Shown one piece after another: positions 6,584 to 12,551 of a DNA stretch of 12,551 nt. The stretch is from HK-STAS-PATE-36 sp964610345. Its GTDB lineage: Bacteria > Patescibacteriota > Saccharimonadia > Saccharimonadales > JAGQNJ01. The translations under genes and the position numbers were made by a program. Position 1 is the stretch's first letter; each line of letters starts with the position of its first letter. The notes beneath the pieces are model-generated. The model was given only the letters and a program-made list of their open reading frames with translations, did no database searches and was not told the origin of the DNA. The stretch spans positions 1 through 12,551 of the forward strand of contig CAZSVQ010000026.1 in the NCBI GenBank assembly GCA_964610345.1. The letters run 5' to 3'.

Positions 6584-7612
6584 ATGGCGCAATTAATGAA
6601 TCCAGAAAACTATGATTCGCAACAGCGGATAGTAGAATTAAGCGCCAAAAACCCAACCGTCAACCCTAACCTAGAAGATCTATTAAATACGCCATTGCCT
6701 GACTACTATCAAGGCGTTGAGTCTATGACTACCAAGCGCCGAGAAGAACTTGACACTCAGCATGGTCGTTATTGGGAACGCTTGGTGACTATGAGCGATG
6801 GCCACCAGCATACCGAACTAATTGGTTTATCAAATCTACCTGATGCCAACGAACTGGTTGTTTCTATTCCGGCATGGTGGACGCGTCTTGATGGAGGACT
6901 AAATAAACTAACTAGTGATCATTTTCTTGAGCAAGGCAGGCACACCTTAACTAAAGGTGTGACTGAAAACCGTTTGGCAGCTCTATCACGAGGGGCTCAT
7001 GACCTTCATGCTAGCCTTGACCACAACAACCAAGGTTTAGAATATTATTTTGATGCATCTAATATATTGGTTCACGGAGATTCCAACGGTGCCATGCAAG
7101 GTACCGGCATATTAGTTTACGCCGAAGAACACAACCGTGATGTCTCTGATGCCTTTTTAGTTGACCCATGTATTGTCCATAAAATTGGTCGATTAGATGT
7201 CCAAAAATTTATTGATCACCCATCGTATTTACCAAAAGAAATTCTAACTATAACTCGCCATATTATAAAAACTGTCCAGCATCCAGAATTAGATATTAGT
7301 GAATTCGCAAAAACTATAGAATCTAACCCTAAACGCTTACTGGGCAACGTTATGTTAACTCAAGCCTTGTTTAGTGGTGAATTTGGATTATTATTAGCTA
7401 ATTTACCAGCTGAGCAACGAGTGCATTTTGTCTTGTTCAACCACAGTTTAGCTAATCAAAAATCCAGAATGTTACAAATCTTAGATACTAGCCCAGCTAA
7501 TACTACCTCAGAAATCCGCCCTGGCACTCACACCTCAATTGCTGACCCTCAAGTTATTAAAGACAAGGTTAATTATCTTACTTCCGAGCGACAGTTATCT
7601 CTCATTACTTAA
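6584..7612 (+). CDS. Alpha/beta-hydrolase-like protein of unknown substrate
   Basis: This 342-aa protein has no signal peptide or membrane helix and is probably cytoplasmic. The central HGDSNGAMQGTGIL (164-177) matches a G-x-S-x-G nucleophile elbow with S167 as the likely catalytic serine. Two hydrophobic strand-like segments, LVVSIPAWW (91-99) and HFVLFNHSL (281-289), and a late GTHTSIADP (314-322) offering H316, fit an alpha/beta-hydrolase order. The acid residue is not obvious: where a G-x-D segment would follow the strand, there is FNHSLAN. The family is not one I can name and the substrate is unknown. It is the only plus-strand gene in the window, with its own promoter and ribosome binding site. 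Its stop shares TTAA with the uvrB stop. A lipase, esterase or peptidase-like role is inference. Confidence 0.75.
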   Translation: MAQLMNPENYDSQQRIVELSAKNPTVNPNLEDLLNTPLPDYYQGVESMTTKRREELDTQHGRYWERLVTMSDGHQHTELIGLSNLPDANELVVSIPAWWTRLDGGLNKLTSDHFLEQGRHTLTKGVTENRLAALSRGAHDLHASLDHNNQGLEYYFDASNILVHGDSNGAMQGTGILVYAEEHNRDVSDAFLVDPCIVHKIGRLDVQKFIDHPSYLPKEILTITRHIIKTVQHPELDISEFAKTIESNPKRLLGNVMLTQALFSGEFGLLLANLPAEQRVHFVLFNHSLANQKSRMLQILDTSPANTTSEIRPGTHTSIADPQVIKDKVNYLTSERQLSLIT

Positions 7613-9570
7613 AGTTTATTTTTAATTTCGGCAATCAAATCCCGCAAGTCTGCTGCTTTTTCAAATTCTAAATTAGCTGATGCTAAGTCCATTTGAGAGG
7701 TTAAATCTTTAATCATAGATGCATATTCATCTTTTGGAATCTTTTTAAGGTCGAGTTTTTTCTTTTTTGTTAAATCTTCATGAGTTGACATTCGATCTTC
7801 AATAGCCTTAGCAACACTCTGTGGCGTAATACCATGCTTTTGGTTGTAAGTTTCTTGAATTACCCGACGACGGTTTGTTTCATCTATTGCTCGTTTCATA
7901 CTACCAGTTATTACATCAGCATACATCAAAACACGGCCTTCTAAATGGCGTGCTGCTCGACCAATAGTTTGCACTAGTGCTGGTTCGCTACGCAGGAATC
8001 CTTCTTTATCAGCATCTAGTATTGCCACTAAACTAACTTCTGGCAAATCAATACCCTCTCGTAGCAAATTAATACCAACCAGCACATCATAGGTCCCTAG
8101 CCGTAATTCACGTAAAATATCTGTCCTCTCAAGGGTGTCAACCTCACTATGAAGATACGTTACTTTAATGCCGAGCTCTTGCAAATATTCAGTTAAATCT
8201 TCGGACATGCGTTTAGTAAGAGTAGTCACTAATACTCTTTGGTGTTTATTTATAGTGTCCCTAATCTCGGCAATCAAATCATCGACTTGCCCGGCAACCG
8301 GCCTTACCTCCACCTTTGGATCGAGTAAGCCTGTTGGGCGAATAACCTGTTGTACGGGCTTCGGACTCCTAGATAACTCATATTCAGCTGGTGTCGCACT
8401 GACATAAATAATCTGATTTACATGTCGCTCAAATTCAGTGAATCTTAACGGCCGATTATCAAGCGCACTAGGCAATCTAAAACCATGTTCAACTAAAATT
8501 TCTTTTCGAGCTCGGTCACCGTTATACATGCCTCTAACTTGTGGTAAGGTCATGTGAGATTCATCAACAAACAACAAATAATCATCCGGGAAATAATCTA
8601 GCAAAGTAGCTGGTTGCTCACCTTCTTCGCGGTTGGTTAGGTATCGGCTATAATTTTCAATACCCTTAACAAAACCTGTTTCTTCTAGCATTTCTAGGTC
8701 AAAATTAGTTCTCTGTTCTAACCTTTGGGCTTCAAGTAATAAACCATTTTTACGAAAATGATTTAAGCGTTCGTCCATTTCACTACGTATTTTACCGATT
8801 GCAACCTTCAATTTTTCTTGCGGTGTTACATAGTGTGAACTCGGGAATACGGTTATATTTTTTGGTTTGGCCAATACTTCACCAGTTAATGGGTCTAGCT
8901 TGCTAATAGATTCTACCTCATCACCAAAAAAATCCACCCTATAAGCTACTTCTTCACTAGCTGGGAAGATATCAACCACATCACCTCTAACCCTAAATGT
9001 TCCCCGATGAAAATCAATATCATTGCGCTGATATTGAATATCCGTTAGTTGCCTAAGTAATTTATCGCGGACTCGGCGTTCGCCAGCTTGAATCTTCAAC
9101 GACATCCCACCATAATCATCAACCGAACCAATTCCATAAATACAGCTTACACTGGCAACAATCAGCACATCTCTACGTGAGAGCAATGAGTCGGTAGCTG
9201 CATGACGCAACCTATCAATTTCTTCATTGATTTGACTATCTTTTTCAATATATGTATCACTCCGGGCAATGTAAGCCTCGGGCTGATAATAATCAAAATA
9301 ACTTACAAAATAATGAACAGCATTGTTCGGGAAAAATTGCTTAAACTCATTATAAAGTTGGGCTGCTAGTGTTTTATTGTGGCTAAGTACCAAAGTTGGG
9401 CGTTGAACTTGTTGGACTATATTAGCCATTGTAAAAGTCTTACCACTACCGGTTACACCTAGCAAAACCTGTTCTTTTTCGGCTTTATTTAGACCATTTG
9501 TAAGCAATTTGATAGCTTCCGGTTGGTCACCGGCTGGCTTATATTTAGATACCAGTTTAAACTTATTCAC
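7609..9570 (-). CDS. uvrB: Excinuclease ABC subunit B
   Basis: UvrB is the damage-verifying helicase-like subunit of UvrABC nucleotide excision repair; it loads with UvrA and then recruits UvrC. At 653 aa it is near the usual 660-670. Visible are Walker A GVTGSGKT (38-45), the damage-clamping beta-hairpin with YFDYYQPEAYI (91-101), the Walker B region DESH (about residue 335), helicase motifs around GINLLREGIDLPE and QTIGRAAR, and the C-terminal UVR motif (about 613-653) that contacts UvrC. The start is GTG at 9570, not ATG. It lies 8 bases after a TATAAT, so the transcript probably begins at the start codon. There is no uvrA or uvrC in the window. The 3' end overlaps the convergent hydrolase-like gene by 4 bases. 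Confidence 0.98.
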   Translation of the reverse strand: MNKFKLVSKYKPAGDQPEAIKLLTNGLNKAEKEQVLLGVTGSGKTFTMANIVQQVQRPTLVLSHNKTLAAQLYNEFKQFFPNNAVHYFVSYFDYYQPEAYIARSDTYIEKDSQINEEIDRLRHAATDSLLSRRDVLIVASVSCIYGIGSVDDYGGMSLKIQAGERRVRDKLLRQLTDIQYQRNDIDFHRGTFRVRGDVVDIFPASEEVAYRVDFFGDEVESISKLDPLTGEVLAKPKNITVFPSSHYVTPQEKLKVAIGKIRSEMDERLNHFRKNGLLLEAQRLEQRTNFDLEMLEETGFVKGIENYSRYLTNREEGEQPATLLDYFPDDYLLFVDESHMTLPQVRGMYNGDRARKEILVEHGFRLPSALDNRPLRFTEFERHVNQIIYVSATPAEYELSRSPKPVQQVIRPTGLLDPKVEVRPVAGQVDDLIAEIRDTINKHQRVLVTTLTKRMSEDLTEYLQELGIKVTYLHSEVDTLERTDILRELRLGTYDVLVGINLLREGIDLPEVSLVAILDADKEGFLRSEPALVQTIGRAARHLEGRVLMYADVITGSMKRAIDETNRRRVIQETYNQKHGITPQSVAKAIEDRMSTHEDLTKKKKLDLKKIPKDEYASMIKDLTSQMDLASANLEFEKAADLRDLIAEIKNKL

Positions 9571-9576
9571 CCAAAT

Positions 9577-9585
9577 ATTATATCA
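9577..9585 (-). promoter_or_regulatory. Extended -10 promoter giving leaderless uvrB
   Basis: The minus strand reads TGATATAAT (9585 to 9577), a perfect extended -10 (TGnTATAAT). Seven bases further is 9570, the G of the uvrB GTG, so +1 should fall on or next to the start codon. The 23-base gap after the LOG-like gene leaves no ribosome binding site. The -35 position (CACAAA) is unconvincing. Confidence 0.65.
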
Positions 9586-9593
9586 GCAGTTTG

Positions 9594-10196
9594 TCAGCCT
9601 TTGTGTTCATTGCGTTTTAAATACCAGTTAGATACTTTATCGGTTAAGTCAATGTCTTTAGTTTCCTCGTCTAACATGGCAATTATTTTTTCAACTAAAC
9701 GTTTTGGGTTTTCATCAAAAATTACATACTTTTTACTTGGCGGTTCTAAAGTTTCCATTAAAATTGGAATAACATCAGCTGTACCGCCACTACCAATCAA
9801 GACTCCGCAGGGCATCCTAGATTCAAGGGCGGTTGTAAATTCATGCAAACTCCCAAATCTACCACCTACAGTTATAATCGCATCACTTGACTGCACCAAA
9901 TGTATATCGCGCCCCACATAATGCATGCCAGTAAAGTTCACAAAATCAAAAACCCCTATTGGTAGTCTGTACTTATAAAGATGCTCTCTGAGGCTACTAG
10001 CGGGTGAAAAACCAATGCTCATTCCGCCAGCTTCCTTAGCGGATTTAGCTACTAAATAAGGTAATCCTACCGTTGCACCAGTAGTAGTTATGTGACCGGC
10101 CTTAGCAATAGTTGCACCAACTTCTTCTGCTAATTCTGCAGAAGATTCTACTGTTTTGCCAGATGCCGCCCCAGATACACAAATTGAATATTTCAT
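9594..10196 (-). CDS. LOG/SLOG-like Rossmann nucleotide-binding protein
   Basis: This 200-aa Rossmann-type protein belongs to the broad LOG/TIGR00725-like (SLOG) group. Key features are the N-terminal CVSGAASGKT (6-15), TTTGATVGLPYLVAKSAKEA (37-56) and the phosphate-binding GGRFGSLHE (111-119), which stands in for the PGGxGTxxE motif with Gly-Ser in place of Gly-Thr. The Leu-Gly motif expected of cytokinin riboside phosphoribohydrolases is not seen near residue 130, so plant-type LOG activity should not be assumed. Relatives bind or hydrolyse nucleotides, and some SLOG proteins sense nucleotide signals. The ATG overlaps the stop of the 414-aa gene as TAATG, so the two are likely one translational unit. 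uvrB follows 23 bases later with its own promoter. Confidence 0.85.
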   Translation of the reverse strand: MKYSICVSGAASGKTVESSAELAEEVGATIAKAGHITTTGATVGLPYLVAKSAKEAGGMSIGFSPASSLREHLYKYRLPIGVFDFVNFTGMHYVGRDIHLVQSSDAIITVGGRFGSLHEFTTALESRMPCGVLIGSGGTADVIPILMETLEPPSKKYVIFDENPKRLVEKIIAMLDEETKDIDLTDKVSNWYLKRNEHKG

Positions 10197-11440
10197 TATA
10201 CTTTTAGTTCTTCTGGTTTTATCATGTCGTTATCTAGTTGGGCCAAAACTTGTTGCTCTAAATTCTTTTGACCCATATAACGAATAAATATCTCGTTCCA
10301 TAACGCTTCTCTAAAATGATAAATCGCTCGCTCGGCATAAGGGCTTTGGTTGACATAACTAGCGGCAACATAAAGCATATTCAGTTTTACTGGTCGCATA
10401 TCTTTATCCATCAAGCCAACATAGTCCATATCTCGCCAAAAACCTAACTCAGGGTCTAACTCATATAACAAATCTTCTGCACGGCGCCAATGCAAATCTT
10501 CTGGTTGTACGTGTGGCTCAAAAATTTCCGGGTGATTTTCATGCTCCAACTTACCAAAATAACGCTGAATAACCCGCCAGTGAATATTACTACCGGCCAT
10601 TACGGCCGATTTGCCAGGGTCGGCAATTAACGTTTCAACAATTACCTTACCAAAATGTGGCTTAACCTGTTGTAATTTAAAGAATGCCGAATACAATCGA
10701 ATTTCATTTAAATAATGAAACAATAATGGTAGCGTAAAAATAGCAATGCCCCGTAATTTTGCTTCAGCAGTAACCGGGAGCATTAATATAACCCCAAGCT
10801 CTTTAAGATGAGTTATATTATGCCTTTTTTTGTGAATAAATGGTGCAGCTATATCACCCCACCGCTCAATGCTCATTTCAACTATTTCTATTTGTCGCGT
10901 TTCGAAATCTTGTGGTTTTAAGGTTTTATATTGTTCGTTAAATTTATTTAACCATTCGGGAGTTTCTGCAAATCGAAGAGCACCATAAATTTCACCTAAG
11001 TTTTCTTGCTTAAGCATACTGTCTACAGACCTGTAGCCTAGGTGTTTCATAATTGCCGTTGGTGGAGTTTTTTTAAGCATGGCCTTAGCAACTGATTTTT
11101 TAAGTACCCAGCAACTTTTTGGTGTATCCACCCGTTCCCATGCTTTGCGCATCAAGGGCATCAACTCACTTGCGTTATTTGGATCTTTCCCGCCAATTTT
11201 GCGGACCAACCGCTTATCATGGTCTTCTATTTTTGCCATCAATGCTGAGTGGAGTTCTCTCGGAGAAGTATCGTCTGGATCAAGCCCAAGTTCTTCGATT
11301 TTTAGGCGAATTACACCGACAATTTCAGCCGTTAATCTGACATCTGCACTTGGGTTTCCACTAGCTTGCTCAAGTTGTTTTAAGCTCATACCAAATAGTG
11401 GTTCTTTGGCTCCTAAAAGTTCTGATAATAATCGTGACAT
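10196..11440 (-). CDS. Unknown 414-aa protein coupled to a LOG-like gene
   Basis: I do not recognise this protein. It has no signal peptide. It is helical-looking and soluble, apart from a moderately hydrophobic stretch at about 215-260 (ELGVILMLPVT, GIAIFTLPLLFHYLNEI). Segments that look constrained are DTSPRELHSALM (57-68), GYRSVDSMLKQENLGEIYGA (135-154) and the aromatic C-terminal block around HWRRAEDLLYELDPELGFWR (317-336). None is a catalytic motif I can name. Composition and codon use look like the neighbours, so recent transfer is not suggested. The start ATG at 11440 is preceded by a short palindrome and has no clear Shine-Dalgarno. Coupling by TAATG to the SLOG-like gene suggests a shared function, perhaps around a nucleotide, but this is inference. 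Confidence 0.82.
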   Translation of the reverse strand: MSRLLSELLGAKEPLFGMSLKQLEQASGNPSADVRLTAEIVGVIRLKIEELGLDPDDTSPRELHSALMAKIEDHDKRLVRKIGGKDPNNASELMPLMRKAWERVDTPKSCWVLKKSVAKAMLKKTPPTAIMKHLGYRSVDSMLKQENLGEIYGALRFAETPEWLNKFNEQYKTLKPQDFETRQIEIVEMSIERWGDIAAPFIHKKRHNITHLKELGVILMLPVTAEAKLRGIAIFTLPLLFHYLNEIRLYSAFFKLQQVKPHFGKVIVETLIADPGKSAVMAGSNIHWRVIQRYFGKLEHENHPEIFEPHVQPEDLHWRRAEDLLYELDPELGFWRDMDYVGLMDKDMRPVKLNMLYVAASYVNQSPYAERAIYHFREALWNEIFIRYMGQKNLEQQVLAQLDNDMIKPEELKV

Positions 11441-11550
11441 ACTTCTAATAGATTAGCATAAGCAACATACATTAGTAAATTTAAATACCTGTTATTAATG
11501 TTTAAACTATTAGGGTAGCGGTGAAAAATAATAATTATGCGAACACTTTT
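11441..11550. other. Intergenic gap between NHL gene and 414-aa gene
   Basis: These 110 AT-rich bases hold the likely promoter region of the 414-aa gene. Palindromes ATTTAAAT (11479-11486) and GTTTAAAC (11500-11507) are present, with no G/C-rich hairpin plus T-run. A weak TGCTAATCT extended -10 candidate (minus strand) lies about 9 bases before the ATG. I see no RNA gene or terminator. Confidence 0.6.
11445..11456. repeat. Short palindrome before the 414-aa gene
   Basis: CTAATAGATTAG consists of 5-base inverted arms CTAAT/ATTAG around AG, 4 bases upstream of the ATG at 11440. On the minus strand it overlaps the weak -10 candidate TAATCT. It could be an operator or a chance AT-rich palindrome. 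Confidence 0.3.
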
Positions 11551-12551
11551 CTAATAGCGTCTTATGCTGGTAGATTTTGATGGTACAACCCTGCCAATAG
11601 TTAATGAAAACCTATAAGAAAATAACGGCAATGAAACATATTTTAAATGATGCAAGTAAGTATAATCCTGAGCTGCTGACGGATCTATTTTAATCAATGG
11701 CGCCCTATGCTTTCTGTAATCATAAAACGTATATAGTGCTACGGCTAGCATTACTGACCCTATTAATACGGCCAGGCCTGAATATGCACCGGTTTTTGCC
11801 AATTCTGGACTACTAGCAGAAGTCTTACTTTCTTCGCTATTTGCATTACTGGCTTGTCCCGTCTGCCCTGGATCTGGTGTAGTTGTATTATTTGGAGGTG
11901 CTACAGCTTGCTCGATAGAAAATATTTGCACATAGCTATTGATGTGGTCAGAAACATACAATCTACCATCCCCCACATCAAGTCCAAACGCTTTGTTAAA
12001 CATACCCGGGCCTGATCCAGTTGTGCCAATTTGCCGAATATAGTTATAAGGCGCTGAACCATCAAATACCTGAACCCTCTCATTGCCCCAGTCAGCTACG
12101 TATACAAGACCGTCCAAAAACTCAATACCTACAGGATTTTCAAACTGACCGTCACCGATTCCATTACTCCCAAAACTATCTATGTACGCATAAGTATCAC
12201 TGTTATAGATTTTTACTCGAGAGTTATACCCATCGCTCACAAAGACACGTCCGTCGTCACTAACCGACACGTCGAAAGGGTTTTCAAACTGGGTCAACCC
12301 CGAACCCTGCGTGCCAAACTGAGCCAAGGGTGTGCCGTCATCACCAAAAACTTGTATTCTATGATTTGCACTATCGGCTACAAATAACTTTACAAAAGGT
12401 GTCTGACTAAAAGCTAAGCCAGTTGGCCAGCTAAACTGGCCTACTCCTGACCCGCTAGATCCAAATTCATTTAATAATGTTCCGGCTTCTGAATAAATCT
12501 GAACCTTGCCATTCGTTGGTGAATGATTTGTTAAGTAGATGTTGCCGTTAA
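11551..12551 (-). CDS. NHL-repeat surface protein with LAKTG-like signal, C-terminal part
   Basis: The frame is open to the right edge (codons from 12549; 332 residues plus stop visible), so the start and any signal peptide are outside the window. The visible part has about four NHL beta-propeller blades with the pattern FG..GSG..QF..P.G....LYVAD..N.R.QVF, for example ADSANHRIQVF (58-68) and ADWGNERVQVF. Then comes a Thr/Pro/Gly/Ser-rich linker, LAKTG (bases 11788-11802), a hydrophobic helix (about 11719-11781) and basic YRKHR. LAxTG is a motif used by class E sortases. An unusually long tail of about 55 residues follows the helix, with YTYLHHLKYVSLPLFSYRFS in it. A surface, carbohydrate- or protein-binding role is inferred. 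A TTG at 12327 is an internal leucine codon, not the start. Confidence 0.85.
   Translation of the reverse strand, partial: NGNIYLTNHSPTNGKVQIYSEAGTLLNEFGSSGSGVGQFSWPTGLAFSQTPFVKLFVADSANHRIQVFGDDGTPLAQFGTQGSGLTQFENPFDVSVSDDGRVFVSDGYNSRVKIYNSDTYAYIDSFGSNGIGDGQFENPVGIEFLDGLVYVADWGNERVQVFDGSAPYNYIRQIGTTGSGPGMFNKAFGLDVGDGRLYVSDHINSYVQIFSIEQAVAPPNNTTTPDPGQTGQASNANSEESKTSASSPELAKTGAYSGLAVLIGSVMLAVALYTFYDYRKHRAPLIKIDPSAAQDYTYLHHLKYVSLPLFSYRFSLTIGRVVPSKSTSIRRY

Noticed and set aside
9523..9921. Plus-strand open frame of 132 codons
   Set aside because: It is antisense to the LOG-like gene and the uvrB start; the protein has no recognisable motif and would read through the uvrB promoter.
11079..11456. 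Two overlapping plus-strand open frames
   Set aside because: Both are shadows of the 414-aa gene, which has coupled translation with the LOG-like gene and a coherent composition.
11901..12263. Short open frames on both strands inside the NHL gene
   Set aside because: They are out-of-frame readings of the NHL repeats; the repeat pattern is clear only in the long minus-strand frame.
12325..12327. TTG as the start of the NHL protein
   Set aside because: The frame continues upstream to the window edge with further NHL blades, so this TTG is an internal leucine.

Overview
The window reads as a compact, AT-rich bacterial chromosome segment. It most likely comes from a Candidatus Saccharibacteria (TM7) or closely related Patescibacteria/CPR genome. 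The clues are gene-dense operons with 1-4 base overlaps, small unknown membrane proteins inserted among housekeeping genes, a GatCAB set with an extra gene between gatA and gatB, and DUF5665 and YtxH small proteins. TGA works as a stop (for example in gatB and gatA), which argues against the recoded CPR groups that read TGA as glycine. The taxon is inferred from gene content and style, not from a marker search.

Layout from left to right. Bases 1-991 (-) hold the N-terminal third of the replicative polymerase DnaE with a complete PHP metal site; the gene runs off the left edge. Bases 1059-6486 (-) form one tightly packed operon, transcribed gatC, gatA, an unknown one-TM protein of 135 aa, gatB, galU, an 87-aa YtxG/DUF948-like membrane protein, a YtxH protein and a DUF5665 protein. 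Four of its junctions within gatC-galU and the YtxG-like/YtxH pair are ATGA or TAATG overlaps. A 97-base divergent promoter region (6487-6583) separates gatC from a plus-strand alpha/beta-hydrolase-like gene (6584-7612). That gene ends tail-to-tail with uvrB (7609-9570, -), both stop codons being read from one TTAA. Upstream of uvrB lie a LOG/SLOG-like nucleotide-binding protein (9594-10196, -) and a translationally coupled 414-aa protein I do not recognise (10196-11440, -). After a 110-base gap comes the C-terminal part of a surface NHL-repeat protein with an LAKTG sortase-like signal, open at the right edge.

Together the genes cover mischarged-tRNA amidation (GatCAB), UDP-glucose synthesis (GalU), nucleotide excision repair (UvrB), replication (DnaE) and small envelope or stress proteins. 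The gaps are all short (at most 110 bases); I see no RNA gene, mobile element, CRISPR array or convincing intrinsic terminator.

The most notable non-coding pattern is that three genes at operon heads (gatC, uvrB, dnaE) have a TATAAT-like box ending 7-8 bases before the start codon and no usable Shine-Dalgarno. This predicts leaderless or near-leaderless mRNAs. Several internal genes and the hydrolase gene instead have clear AAAGGA/GAGAGGA ribosome binding sites. The least understood protein-level items are the LOG-like/414-aa pair, the 135-aa gene inside the gat operon, and the LAKTG NHL protein with an unusually long C-terminal tail.
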